Shown: positions 42,837 through 55,169 of the stretch, in pieces
Position numbering within the stretch: position 1 is the first letter of the stretch
Layout of the letters: each line of letters starts with the position of its first letter
DNA from: Trissonchulus latispiculum
Taxonomy: Eukaryota; Nematoda; Enoplea; Enoplida; Ironidae
Assembly: GCA_030248195.1 (NCBI GenBank)
Contig: JASAND010004144.1
Span: 30,001-94,000, forward strand
Reading direction: 5' to 3'
DNA length: 64,000 bases
Made by a program: the position numbers and the translations under genes
Notes under the pieces: model-generated
Seen by the model: only the letters and a program-made list of their open reading frames with translations
What the model was told of the DNA's origin: nothing
The model's database searches: none

Positions 42837-44046
42837 AAATTAATACGCCCCATTTTTAGGAAAATACTGTTTCATGAGTGAACAAATGATCGTATGCAAG
42901 AGACTCAATAATTTATCGATAAATACGAACAACTTTCCCGCAACTTATTGAAGATATTGGAGATATCAGTATTAATCACTTTATTGCCTTTTCAAAACAG
43001 TAAAAACTGACAAGTACGATGGTACCATCATCATAATAGCATGCCTTAACACATTTAAAGAATCATTTTAAAAGGTTGAACTTTAAATCTCGAAATAAAC
43101 TGACCCTTGTCCATAAAGTTTATGTAGATTTATGTAGATAGTGTCATATTCCGGGAAAGCTTGCTACAGCATACGTCGTCCTGGAATTGTAATCAGTACT
43201 AGGTGTTTCTTCCAGAGCTGAAATCAGAAAAATGATGTTGCAAATGGTCTGTTTTGTACAGCTAACAGCTCCAAAAGCTTCACATATGAGTTTTGCGGTG
43301 AATAGTTAAGGGTTTCAAACTTCTTATGGTCGAAGCTTCGATATTCACTCTACTTAGTGTTGTCTAAGCAGCTGTAACCTACACATTTCAGTCTGTGATG
43401 GTTTGAGTTTCAGTTTCAGTTTGAGTTTGCGTTTCAAACTAAAGCTGTTTTGAATGGACAATCTGAGAATGAAATTAGAATAAAGCCTGAAATGCAAAAA
43501 CTGAAGCAGATATCAAGCATATCTGAACCAGAAATAGCTTCAGATACGCTACAAGACTTAAACAGGTTTAAGGCTGCTACTGTGGCTGAATGTCAGACTA
43601 TTGCCGAGGGCTATTTTTCCATGGTATTGCATTTTGACTTTCAGTTCGAGAGAAATGAGCGTCCAAACTTGAAAAGTTTGACGAAAATCGGACAAAATTT
43701 ACGTTTTCTCAAAATCTTGAGCTTCTTTACTCGTTAAACAATTTCAGAAAAAATAGCCCTCGGGAAGACGTTTCTTTTGAAGCCTGAACTGGTCGCTTTT
43801 CGTTAGCTTTCCCACACTTCGAGAAATCCATGTTCAAAAATTGATTTCATGTTATTGCAAGTCGTTGTTCAAATATCATGTTGTTCAAGCCGAAGAGTTG
43901 AAATGAGACAGCTATACTGCACTTAGTTGTAACAAGCACATTCTAAGCTTTAAAATGATATAAAATTATTGTTGAACTCCAAAAATTGAGCAAATTACAG
44001 TCACAGCAAATTACTTAAAATTTGCTGCAAATACCTGAACCAGCAC
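42837..44046. other. Intergenic, nothing firm
   Basis: A short gagtttcagtttcag run at about 43400-43430 echoes the larger one at 50.2-50.7 kb. The ORF at 43450-43737 has no motif. Confidence 0.3.
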
Positions 44047-44051
44047 CTTAA

Positions 44052-45060
44052 GGTGGTGGTATCCTTTTGTACAACGCTTTTGTGGTAATTTTTTTGAAAC
44101 GCTATAACTTTCGCAATTTTGGGAGTTGCAAAGAGCTTTATACATCGTTTTAAAGCTTATTATCTGTACATTCACATGAGCTTACAGAACTGGCAAAATT
44201 AGCAAAAAAATAGCAGAAATTTTCTGACAAGCTGACATCTAACAGGATGAATATAGACCAAAAGTTTTTGAACATCGATTTCTCAAAACTGAAGAATCGG
44301 CCAAAAGTTCTTTTTGTGCCACGATATGAAGGACATATGGGTCGAGGGACGTTTTTTTGGATTTGGCTCAGCAGGTCTTAACGGTCGAGAAAATCGGCCA
44401 AATGCACAGGAACACGAAATTTCGCATGTTCGCATTGAGTTTTCTTGCAACTCAATATGTTTTAGCCCAAACCAAGAAAAACGTCCCTCCGCAGAAGTGC
44501 GAATTTTCGATTCTGCCGAAAATCTCCGGAATCCGTCGAGTAGTTTTTGAGAAATCGATGTTCGAAACAAAATAATCGCAGTTTTGCCAAAATGGTTTTT
44601 CGGCCAAATCTATAGCTGACAGCAATAAAGTCCGGCTAATAGGCATTCATAAAATGTGCATTTGGACGACGTATCGATTGAGTATAACTAAGCCAATTTT
44701 GTTCTAAACATGTGGCAGTAATTTTGAAAAAACTGATTTCCTCGAAAATGGCCATTTTTTGACCCTAAAACAGTTTTTTGATTATACTGGCTTAACCAAT
44801 TTAGATAGCTCAAAGGTTGTAAGAGCAAAAATGTTCATTTTCGAGTCCTCCTTCCAGCCATACCAACCAATCCCGTGTCTTGTCTACCTACTAGGAGCTT
44901 AAGGCCAAAAACCAAAACTTTCTTATCTTTTGGCCTAAGAATACGGGACTGGTCCTAAAATGTTAAAGAACACGGAAATAGGTTATTTCGTAAATTTTAG
45001 CCCTTTGCGTAAAGGATTAAAGCTGTAGGAGTCAAAAATACCCGAAAGGAAACCAGCACC
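44052..45060. mobile_element. TTAA-flanked non-autonomous element (piggyBac-like), about 1.0 kb
   Basis: TTAA lies at 44048-44051 and at 45061-45064. The ends GGTGGTGGTATCCT and, inverted, GGTGCTGGTTTCCT match at 12 of 14. Partial copies in opposite orientation occur at about 48970-49497 and 51600-51835, the former ending ggataccagcacg-TTAA. TTAA duplication is the mark of piggyBac-type insertion. No transposase is encoded; ORFs inside (44283-44646) are fragments without motifs. Confidence 0.7.
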
Positions 45061-45064
45061 TTAA

Positions 45065-45448
45065 ACATTAGGAAATCAGAAAAGTTGTCACTTTTTCACG
45101 TGCGCCAGAGAAATCTCACGCATGCCAAAATGGATCCGTTCAAGCTTTATATCATATTAATTCCATGTTTCCTAACTGTGATTTGTAGGAATCAGAATTT
45201 TAAATTAGGTCTTTAAAAATTTTAATGTATTTTTGAAGTATTAAAATTTCGCATCAGTTCAAATTGTAATATATACTTCAAAACTTCAATAAAATTTTTA
45301 AAGACCTAATTTAAAATTCTGATTCCTACAAATCACAGTTCGGAAACGTGGAATTAATATGATATAAGGCTTGAACGGATCCATTTTGGCATGCGTGAGA
45401 TTTCTCTGGCGCACGTGAAAAAGGGACAACTTTTCTGATTTCCTATGT
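45065..45448. mobile_element. Long-palindrome element flanked by TTAA
   Basis: The arms of about 170-185 bp (45061-45240 and 45280-45452) are nearly perfect inverted copies, from TTAAACAT.AGGAAATCAG inward through cacgtgcgcc, atggatccgttcaagc and gaatcagaattttaaattaggtc. TTAA borders both ends, and the left TTAA is shared with the neighbouring element. DNA or RNA from it would form a very long hairpin. Confidence 0.85.
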
Positions 45449-45452
45449 TTAA

Positions 45453-47727
45453 CACATGTGACCTCGACTTTGAGGTGAAATTACTCAATAACCGTTAGAC
45501 TTACAACTTTAATTTTAAAAACTGGTTAAAATATACCGTTTGGACAATAAAATATGTGAAAATCAGAGAGACCGGAGAAAGTTGAAAAAGTGACCAAAAA
45601 ATGGACCCCCCTTAAGATAGCTTCCACGCATACATCAGTGTTGGAATAAAATTGCATATGAAGAAATCCACCTCGTATAGCTTCAGATCCTCAGTATATG
45701 CTAATTTACGTAGTTGTGTGCTCTAGCTAGTGTTATCTGCGTGTGCAGTTATAGGGAAAAGAGACACAAATATAATAAATCTTAAACGACATTACTCGAT
45801 CCGCGAGGAATGGAATATGCTTCAATAGATGTTTTGGCATTTTTACTTTCAGCAATTTTTTGGCTTTTGCTGGATATCGCGTGAAGAAGACAGTATCTGA
45901 GAATGCATAGTAGCACTGATCATACCCACAAAACAACAAAATGCACAAAGGACTAAGAAGAATAGAATGAAACAATAATCGAGTTATCTGTATTTGCTTA
46001 TTCAGTGCTTGCGTTTTATCTAAAATTAGATCTGTCCTTAAGTACGCTGGAAACTCATTAACGTTTGGTGTGACTCATTTAATTAAAAACATCTGCGTAG
46101 TTTGGGATGGGTTTTGGATAACTGGATGCTTACATTTCAGGTAGGTCTAAATTGTTAAATTCTTGACTAAATTACCACAATTGCTAAATATTTTTCAAGA
46201 AAACTTCTCTGTAAATGTTTCTGAAAATAAGTTTGTAGCTCGGCTCGACAGCTGTAATTGACAGATTAAATTTATGAGCGTAACGGATTAAATCAGCGTA
46301 ACGGATTAAATTTATGAATTCGAATTAAATGAACGCATAGAAATTGAAATTTTAACTGTGAAATCCATACATTTTGTTGGTTTGAGTTGATAGATAACCA
46401 TTACCTAATGGACCAAATTTCGGTTGTTGTAATTTAAAAATTCTGTACCATTCTCCCCTGTTTCAAAGTTTACTACTATTAAATTTTACATTAAAGGGTG
46501 GTTAAAAGAAATTACCTGTTTTCAGCCGCTACAATCTCATTGTCAGACGTTACTTACAGCTTAACAGGAAGACAGTATTAGCAGTAAGCAACGCCAACAA
46601 CAATCGGATCTTATAAGTATACTTGAGAGCAAACAAACTTGCTACACTTTCTAAACGCTGATAACGATATAACTGCCAAAAATAAAAAGCTTGCTTTAAT
46701 TTTAGAAACTGATAACACGTTTTACAAATAAGTAAAGCCAACTCCAATTTCAATAAACTGATACTAGTAATTGACAGAGATAAACAGTTATAACATGACG
46801 TTGGGGGGATGCGATTTAAGATTTGGCTTTTGCCTTGAGGACAAACTTTTAATCAGGGTAATTATAATGTATGCCCAATCTACGGTATATATGAAGAACG
46901 CTATAAGGAGCCAAGAACACTATATATTACAACAACTACAACATTACTATATCCTTGCGCACAAAACCATCGTGAGCATAAATACGTTATGACAAAACGA
47001 GCAGAGGAGAGCATTGAGGAAGGGTTGTTATAGGTGCACGTAGATACGTTTTACACGTACCACAAGGCGCACCTATATCCATGTTTACAAAATTTAGAAG
47101 AGAAACTACGCCTGTAAAAGTCGGTATCCTTCACCGGGCGATACGCCAGGACAAATACTCCAGCTGCCTTCACATCTTCCCACCAACCAATTAAGGAGTG
47201 ATAGCAGGGAGATGAACTAGTTCCGCCTGAACCAACTTGTTCTATCAACTCAAGTGTTTTCTTCTGCACCCTCCTATGTCAAAATGCATTCTCGCAGTGC
47301 ATGCTGCATGTTGCATTATTTTAGTGTTTACTTTTCACCACTAAAATCTAAGGCTGTTTGCTTGGCCTTCCGCGTGAATTACCGAATGCCCAAGTACACA
47401 TAATCATAAACTTCCTTCTGCACTTTTATCTTGTTTGGTTCAGAAAACGCGGTGTTAAGATTTTGTATAGAATAAAATTTCTGACGTTGTTCTGAAACTA
47501 TTTTTCATTGTTAGTATACTTTTACAATTTACAATGTATAGACTTAGCTTAGTTATGGTAAGGGGATAATTTTGGCTACAGTTCTTTCTTCACTAGTTTG
47601 TAGTGTGGAACAAGCTGGACCCCGTACTCCGCATCAATCTTGGGTAAAAGTTTGCAGAATTCGGTAAAATTTATTTATTTTGATTGCCTTGATGATTCTT
47701 ATCTGAACAAATGGAGTACTTAACCTT
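45453..47727. other. Intergenic, nothing recognised
   Basis: AT-rich. Short ORFs at 46550, 46771 and 47051 lack motifs. Confidence 0.3.
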
Positions 47728-47738
47728 AACTTTACCAA

Positions 47739-48234
47739 GAGTTAATAATAGCAAGAGTACGGCACCGTACTCTTGCTAGTGTAATTGGCCTGTCATATGC
47801 TCGGAACATTATGGCCGAAATCTCGGGGGTGGGGGGTCACGGTTAAAACTGTTAACCATGTGTTTACATGCGTTTGAACTAAAACGCATCTGATTGGCTA
47901 ATCACCTAAATTATGTTAAAATTACGTGTATAAGGTGACCCCATCGAGATCTCGGGGGGCTCAGCTTAGCGTTGTTAAGCGTGTGTTTACATGCGTTTGA
48001 ACTGAAACGCATTTGATTGGCTACTGAGCTTTTGCTACTGAAATGCACTGATGGTAGCCAATTACAGTAGCCAAGTAGCCAATCAAATGCGTTTTAGTTC
48101 AACGCATATAAACACATGGTTACAGTGTTAACAGTGACCCCCCCTTGAGATTTCGGCCTTAATGTTCCGAGCATATGACAGTCCAACTACAGTAGCAAGG
48201 GTACGGTGTCGTGCTCTTGCTATTACTAACTCTT
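47739..48234. mobile_element. Foldback element with nested terminal hairpins
   Basis: The outer arms (about 47739-47905 and 48072-48234) are inverted copies. Each arm starts with its own hairpin, for example agcaagagtacgg/ccgtactcttgct at 47750-47779. A third partial copy of the arm (gtgtttacatgcgtttgaact..gattggcta) sits in the centre at about 47980-48025. The arms include G/C-runs (gggggtggggggtcac) like those of the 40.8-kb foldback. Confidence 0.8.
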
Positions 48235-48746
48235 TACTTTACTTAGCCTTTACTGGAAATAATAATTTATATATGCGAGGCAGAACAACAAAATTGAGAT
48301 TTTCGTCACTGCTGTCGCCTGTCTCTAAAGCCACAACGTAAGCAGATTCTCCAACACTCGCTGGAGCCCAGCTCAAGAACGTGATTATCAATTCAACAAA
48401 TATCGAAGTCCATAATCTTCATGAGGTGCTTTGCAGGCACTTTATTAGGATTGGAGAACCTGCACATTGGGTTGATACACTAATATGGCCTCATGTTTTG
48501 CGGTGATTGAACAGAGACCGTTGAAGGGCTTGTTTAATACGCTCACTCCCAGCATCTGATACAAATTATTCATCACCTTAGCAGTAAAAAAGACTCTCTG
48601 TGAGATAGTGTAGTTCCCGGTATCCGAAAAGTGGTCGCATGCCGGGTTACAAGTATACTATCGGACAGAGGGTGTTCTGTAGAGTCTGTGGTTTGAGTGC
48701 TACAGCTTTGCATTTGCAATCACATTTGCCTCGTATTGTATATAAC

Positions 48747-48749
<3 letters not shown>
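48235..48749. other. Intergenic, nothing recognised
   Basis: A CRVC..HLQSH stretch near 48675-48730 recalls a zinc finger, but its spacing is too short to call. Confidence 0.25.

Positions 48750-48839
<90 letters not shown>
48750..48839. repeat. (TA)45 microsatellite
   Basis: Uninterrupted alternating TA for 90 bp. The Tyr-Ile ORFs on both strands are artefacts of it. Confidence 0.98.
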
Positions 48840-48842
<3 letters not shown>

Positions 48843-48969
48843 TTTTTTCAAAATTATTGCCAAATCTTACAGGTAGTTTCGGCTTATTTATATCACATCG
48901 TCCAATTGCGCATTTTATCAATGCCTACTGGCTGGAGTTCGTTGCTTTTGGCTAGGGAATTCGCCGAAG

Positions 48970-49497
48970 AAGCATTCTAGCAAAACTGTGATTATTTTGC
49001 TTTGAACATCGATTTCTCAAAAACTACACAATGGATTTTTTGGTGGAATGAAAATTCGCAATACTGCGGAGGGACATTTTTCTTGGTTTGAGCTAAAACG
49101 TCTCCAGTTGTGAGAAAACTGACTACAAAGCTGCAAAATTTTATGTCACCTCACATTTGCCGGATTTTCTGGAGTATTAAGCCTTGTTGAGCCAAATCCT
49201 AAAAAAAAGACCCTCGGCCCACATGCCCTTCATATCATGGCGCAAGATGAAATTTTGGCCGATTCTACAGTTTAGAGCAAACGATGTTCAAAAAATTTTT
49301 AGTCTATATGCAGCCGGTCAGATGCCAGTATGTCAGAACATTTTTTGCTATTTTTTGCTAATTTCGCTAGTTTTGTAATCTCATGTGAATGTACAGATGA
49401 TAAGCTTTAAACTGATGTATAAAGCTCTTTCCAATTCCAAAAATTGCGAAAGTTACAAAAATCACCGCATTAAGCACTGCACAATAGGATACCAGCA
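48970..49497 (-). mobile_element. Partial copy of the TTAA-type element
   Basis: Reverse-complementary in parts to 44052-44600 (agcaaaactg, aacatcgatttctcaaaa, ttttggccgattct, and the terminal ggataccagcacg-TTAA). It is truncated on its left side. Confidence 0.65.
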
Positions 49498-50214
49498 CGT
49501 TAAAGAGCTTCTTCGAAATTTGAGGGTTCCTTTTGTGAAGATAGTGTGCAGTTAAGATAAACTGTGTGAAGTTAGCACGCACATCTAAATTGTAGATTTA
49601 CTTGGAATTTAGTCAAGATAGCAATTGCTCAGCGTTTTTGCAGATATTGTTTAATTTTATTGGTGCTTTAGCTAATTTCTCAACTTAATCCACGCTTGAG
49701 TTGTCAGTTGTTGTACCGAAGCCGTTTATTCAATAATTTTATACAATTTTACTAACATTAATAGAGTCAAACTTCACACTTTGACATAGCTGGTCTACAA
49801 TATTGCGGCAGCAACTCGAAGATAAAGAATTGCGTCTTGAGTTTAGTTTATATATGTCGCAGGCTACAAGCATTCTCAGTCGGCACGCGTGCTGACTAGA
49901 AATTTCAGGCGGCACGCGTGCCGCCTAGCCTTTTGTTACAGCGCTAGTGTGCGCTAGTAACCCGAAATTTGCGGCCCGCACCCGCTCCGCAACCCGCGCC
50001 CAGGGTTTTGGCCCGCACAGGGCTGGCCCGCGGCCCGCATCAATAAAATTTGGTCCGCGGCGGCCCGCAACTAAATTTCGGTTATACAAGCATCACAGCA
50101 TTGAATAATTGCTACTTTCATTGATTATTCGTCGTTTTTTCATAGAAACTGTCATATAAGCGCGATTGTTGTTTTCAAAATCATTCATAGAGCTAGTCTT
50201 GTTTCAGTAGCCGA

Positions 50215-50730
50215 TTTTAGTTTCAGTTTCAGTTTCAGTTTCAGTCGGTGGTTCGAAATAATTTTAGTTTCAGTTTCAGTTTCAGTCGGCGGACCAAAAT
50301 AGTTTCAGTTTAAGTTTCAGTCGGCAAAGCAAAATAATTTCAGTTTCAGTTTTAGTTTCAGTCGGAGTTTCAGTTTCAGTTCGCTTTAAAACAACGGTTT
50401 CCAGCTCTCTAAGTTAATATAAAGCACAATTTAATGTTTATTCAGCCTCTCTTACAGCAATGTTAACAGAATCGAAGCTCAAAACCTTAAAATTTTCAAT
50501 ATTTAAGGAAAGACTGAATCTAGTTTCAGTCCGAGTTTCAGTCTTTTATCCAATATAGTTTCAGTTTCAGTTTCAGTCGGCTGCCTAAAAATGTTTCAGT
50601 TTCAGTTCCAGGTCTCTTCTCAAAATAGTTTCAGTTTCAGTTTCAGTTTCAGTGACTGAAACTGAAACCTGTACAAACTGAAACCTAGTTTCAGTTTCAG
50701 TTTCAGTGACTGAAACATCTGTAGCTGCAG
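50215..50730 (+). repeat. Hexamer-type TTTCAG tract, about 500 bp
   Basis: Blocks of (gtttca)n are separated by short spacers such as tcggcggaccaaaata. Near 50650-50710 the strand sense flips to (ctgaaa)n and back. The start of the tract lies in the left arm of the inverted repeat. Confidence 0.85.
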
Positions 50731-51358
50731 TAGTGCGTTTTTCAAATTTTTATTGACTTCTAATGTAAGAATTTTGGCCCAGCGACTGTATTATAGTAGT
50801 ACGGATTTAGAGGGATTAAGTTGGATTAACTTCAAAAATAGGCCTAGAGAGCCGGGAAAAAGCCTCTCTAGGGGTTTTCGGGGTCGTGGAATCGGATTCA
50901 GCAATGAGATCAGTGCTCAACCCAGGGGATTGGTGGGATTTGCGGGATTAAGTGGGATTAACTCTAAATTTGGGTCTAGAGAGCCGACAAAAACTTTCCC
51001 TAAGGGTTTTCGGGGTCCTAGAATCCAAATCTGGGGTCAGACTCTAGCTTCATCCTACCTAGCGTCCAATACGTAATGCCCAGTTGTCAAAATATCAGAT
51101 TAAACCCTGCAGTTATGTTTTTGTTTCCAATACTCTAGATAGTATTTGAATTTTGGTGTATAGCAAATTATAAACAGCACTATGGTTAAGAAAAAGTTTG
51201 CGGCTGCTTCGGTTGTTATGTAAGCATGGCACCACTCAGAGTAACTACTATGCTTTGCGAATATCTTGGTGTCCTAGCCCTGATAACGAATTTGAAAATT
51301 TTGCATTTGTTATCTCCTTAATTTAGACATGCACTTTTTGGGAAAATAGTTGGTACGA

Positions 51359-52662
51359 ACAGGCACTAACAGGCAAGATTATTATCAGTGGCATTTTTGC
51401 GCACTGTTGTTCGGGTTCACACGGCCCAGTTATTATCGTTTTGCTTTAAACATGTTGCCGCTAGGCAAGAAATGTAACCGTGGCATTTACGCTTAGCTAT
51501 TATTTTTAAGATTTGTTATTAGATATGTCTTAGTTTACTGTCATAATGTTTAGTTGATGTCTAGGACTCGTAAAATAGTTACCAAAATTGAAATGTGTTG
51601 TTCAAAAAATTTTTGGTCTATATGCAGCCGGTCAGATGCCAGTATGTCAGAACATTTTTGCTATTTTTTGCTAATTTCGCTAGTTTTGTAATCTCATGTG
51701 AATGTACAGATGATAAGCTTTAAACTGATGTATAAAGCGCTTTCCAATTCCAAAAATTGCGAAAGTTACAGCGTTTCAAAAAATCACCACATTAAACACT
51801 TCACAATAGGATACCAGTACGTTAAAGAGCTTCTACCAAATTTGAGGGTTCCTTTTGTGAAGATAGCGTGCAGTTAAGATAAACTGTGTGAAGTTTGCAT
51901 GCACATTTAAATTGTAGATTTACTTGGAATTTAGTCAAGATAGCAATCGCTCAGCGTTTTTGCAGATATTGTTTAATTTTATTGGTGCTTTAGCTAATTT
52001 CTCAACTTAATCCACGCTTGAGTTGTCAGTTGGAATGGGTTGGAGTTGTTAGTCAGTCAGTCAGTCAGTCAATTGTTCCAATTTTGAGTTTTGGGGCGGT
52101 AAAGCTTGTAAAGTTTTGCAGTGATTGGCGCTGGAATTAGTTTAATTTTGAAGTATTTTCTAAAGATTTATGTGAAAGTCTGGCCTAACTTAGTTGTAAA
52201 TTTGACAGTAAATTTCCGTAGGTTTAGGGTCTAGTTCTACCGGCATCACACACCACGAGTTGCGATCTTCGTCTCGTATAGTTCTAGTCACGTTATCGAA
52301 GCCGTTTATTCAATAATTTTATACAATTTTACTAACATTAATAGAGTCTTTAGAGTATTAATAGAGTATTAATTTTTAATTAATTAATAATAATTAATTA
52401 GTAATAATAGAGTATTAATAGAGTCTAATAGAGTCAGGCACTAACAGGCAAGATTATTATCAGTGGCATTTTTGCACACTGTTGTTCGGGTTCACACGGC
52501 CCAGCTATTATCGTTTTGCTTTAAACATGTTGCCGCTAGGCAAGAAATGTAACCGTGGCATTTACGCTTAACTATTATTTTTAAGATTTGTTATTAAATA
52601 TGTCTTAGTTTACTGTCATAATGTTTAGTTGATTTCTAGGACTCGTAAAATAGTTACCAATA
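51359..52662 (+). repeat. Direct repeat E (two copies, 227 bp)
   Basis: 51359-51585 and 52436-52662 differ at only a few bases (aggcactaacaggcaagatt to aaatagttaccaa). They flank the second copy of repeat D. Confidence 0.9.
52051..52073 (+). repeat. (TCAG)n microsatellite
   Basis: agtcagtcagtcagtcagtc, about five units, at the point where repeat D copy 2 departs from copy 1. Confidence 0.8.
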
Positions 52663-53408
52663 GTTACTGGATAAAAGACTGAAACTCGGACTGAAACTAG
52701 ATTCAGTCTTTCCTTAAATATTGAAAATTTTAAGGTTTTGAGCTTCGATTCTGTTAACACTGCTGTAAGAGAGGCTGAATAAACATTAAATTTTGCTTTA
52801 TATTAACTTAGAGAGCTGGAAACCGTTGTTTTTAAAGCGAACTGAAACTGAAACTCCGACTGAAACTAAAACTGAAACTGAAATTATTTTACTTTGCCGA
52901 CTGAAATTTAAACTGAAACTGAAACTAAAATCGGCTACTGAAACAACACTAGCTATATGAATGATTTTGAAAACAACAATCGCACTTATATGACAGTTTC
53001 TATGAAAAAAACAACGAATAATCAATGAAAGTAGCAATTATTCAATGCTGTGATGCTTGCATAACCGAAATTTAGTTGCGGGCCGCCGCGGGCCAAATTT
53101 TATTGATGCGGGCCGCGGGCCAGCCCTGTGCGGGCCAAAACCGTGAGCGCGGGCTGCGGGGCGGGTGCGGGCCGCAAATTTCGGCCCGCGTCCAACACTA
53201 GCGCTGTAACATTGAGTTTAAACTAGTGGGAATGCTAAAAGCCTAAAGTGCGTTAGGCGGCACGCGTGCCGACTGAAAATTGCAGGCCACACGCTGTACC
53301 TGAAGTCCATAATGCTGGGTACGTTAAAAGGCTAGGAGGCACGCGTGCCGCCTGAAATTTCTAGTCAGCATGCGTGCCGACTGAGAATACTTGTAGCCTG
53401 CGACATAT

Positions 53409-54063
53409 GTCAGGATGGTGTAACGGAACGTGCTATTGTATGGGTGAGATTAGTTTCTAATTTTTATAATGTTTGATTTTTCGATTCGTCAGTTATTGAT
53501 AGGATCCAGTGCCTTTACAGGTGCAACTAGCAATATTTTCTGCAAAAGAATTTATGTTGAAAGAGGAACATTTACATAAATTTCAGGCCTGCCGGCCTGC
53601 TAAATTGTAGCGTAAATCCAGTTTTGTAGATACTTATTTAGCTAATGTCTGACATAATCTATCTTCAAATCACGGAAGTCAATTTATCTTACTAAAGTAC
53701 GCAGTGATCAATTGCGCAACGTTTGAAACTTGCGGAATCCGGATTTGTTTAGTATTGGAACAACCCAAGATTAAGCTACATATTAGTACCTATGTATTTT
53801 GCCAGAATATTAATGTGCAAACGAAAAGGAATTAAAGCCGAAATATAGTTTTAGTTTGCAGTCAAAAGGGGAAAGAAAGCAGATTTATTAGGAAAGAAGT
53901 CTTGTCAGAACAGACGATTGTATTTCCGGTTTTGGGATCAGTGCTTTACAACATATGCGTGATTAACATTTGTGATTACGCATATGTTTTCCATGAAAAT
54001 TTGATATAGAAATCATGCAGTCCCTATCTTAAAGCACTGCAGATTTGCATTTATGCAGAATGT
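53409..54063. other. Intergenic, nothing recognised
   Basis: AT-rich with no motif, repeat or exon supported. Confidence 0.3.
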
Positions 54064-54486
54064 GGGCCCGTTGAATAAAACTGATTAGTTGATTAGTGAT
54101 TAGTGATTAGTTGATTAGTGTAGCCGTTTTCCGAGTATAATCAAGGCTACGAATGGGCTGCACAATAAATTATATATCATTTTGAAGCTCTTTGAGTGCT
54201 CTAATGTACTAAATAATCTAAATTCAATTACAACTTAAATTGGGTTGAAGCCAGCGTAAAACGTGAAGAAATTACGATTAAGTTCAAAAGTTTCCTTGAT
54301 TGACTGAGTCAGTGAGGATAAATTAAAGAATTCATCATTTCTGGATAAAGATCTTCAACAGTTACGATATAGTACCAAAAATTCTAAAAATGGTGGACTA
54401 CAACAAAAGGTTTGCTCCAAAAACGGCTACACTGATCAACTAATCACAAATCACTCATCAACTAATCACTTTTATGCAACGGGCCC
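54064..54486. mobile_element. Foldback/TIR element with GGGCCC ends
   Basis: The terminal 65-bp arms are inverted copies: GGGCCCGTTG..ATAAAA, then (gattagt)n, then gtagccgtttt on the left, and the complement on the right. TGT directly flanks both ends, a possible 3-bp target duplication (PIF/Harbinger-like, inference). No coding capacity. Confidence 0.75.
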
Positions 54487-54533
54487 TGTGGAATTAGAGT
54501 GCAAAGTGCAAAGGACTTAGCAAACTTAAAAGA

Positions 54534-54557
54534 CCTGCTGCGCTGAGGCGCAGCAGG
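54534..54557. repeat. 10-bp GC-rich hairpin
   Basis: CCTGCTGCGC-TGAG-GCGCAGCAGG, perfect. No T-run follows, so it is not a classical terminator. Confidence 0.6.
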
Positions 54558-55055
54558 AAAAACTGAAAGTGTATCGTAAATATATCTATATGAATCAAAA
54601 TGGAATAATGTCATCAGGCTGATATTAATGTCATTTCAAATCTGACCGAGTAGAATGTACTGTACTTGGTCATACTTAAATCAAATGTTAGAAAGTTACT
54701 TAAAGAGAAGGGCGGCAAATCGGTATCCCATTATAACTTGTTTATCCTCATAATCAGTTTTACAGCTTATTTGTATTGTTTAATACAGTTATTTACATAT
54801 ATATTGAAAGCTCTATAAACAATATACAGGCTAAACATAATTATAGGGTTTATAACTTTTGGGCTTTGTGACGTAATCGAAGGAGGCCCTTACTTTAGAT
54901 AATCCAATCGATAAGAAATGCCCATAGAATGGACATGAATTTATCGATCCCATACCATTTGACTAAAAACAAAATGGGGTGAAGGTGAAAAATAATAGCG
55001 AGGGGTTCATAGTACAATATTTTAATTTAAATTAATTTAAATTTAATGACCATTT

Positions 55056-55169
55056 CTATGTCACTTCAAGACGGCATGGCGGGCTCATGCCTGATTCTGA
55101 ATCGATCAGTTGAATTCCGTCGATGGCAAATGGCTGACCGGTTCCCACATTTTTCGCCACAAAAATTAT
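55056..55169 (-). CDS. MAM gene exon 7 (end of MAM 2, stop)
   Basis: Acceptor tttttag before 55169. 37 codons and TAG (55058-55056). IIFVAKNVGTGQPFAIDGIQ is the closing strand pair of a MAM domain. An ATTAAA occurs shortly after the stop. Confidence 0.8.
   Translation of the reverse strand: MIFVAKNVGTGQPFAIDGIQLIDSESGMSPPCRLEVT

Larger units (their letters stand above)
49289..52350 (+). repeat. Segmental direct repeat D (two copies, about 0.45-0.5 kb)
   Basis: 49289-49769 and 51600-52350 share long identical stretches (ctatatgcagccggtcagat, gcttgagttgtcag, cgaagccgtttattcaataa). The second copy has an extra 250 bp at about 52035-52295, which begins next to a (tcag)n run. The first part of both copies is the end of the TTAA-type element. 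Confidence 0.85.
49852..53408. repeat. 3.5-kb inverted-repeat structure, arms about 0.7 kb
   Basis: Left arm 49852-50553 and right arm 52668-53408 are inverted copies of high identity. They include the GGCACGCGTGCC palindromes, the GC-rich gcccgc block, and the start of the ttcag-repeat tract. The right arm has about 120 bp extra at 53220-53325. Within the arms, TGTTACAGCGCTAGTGT (near 49936) is complementary to a site near 53210, possible TIRs of a hAT-like element, but the 8-bp flanks do not match. The centre is mosaic: it holds the direct repeats D and E. Confidence 0.85.

Noticed and set aside
48639..48980. ORF with a Tyr-Ile repeat
   Set aside because: Produced by the (TA)45 microsatellite.
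50215..50730. Telomere-like repeat
   Set aside because: The TTTCAG tract is interrupted, flips strand and lies inside an inverted repeat, unlike TTAGGG-type telomeres.
49936..53217. Single 3.3-kb hAT element with CAGCGCTAGTGT ends
   Set aside because: Inverted ends exist but the 8-bp flanks do not match, and homology of the arms continues past the ends.
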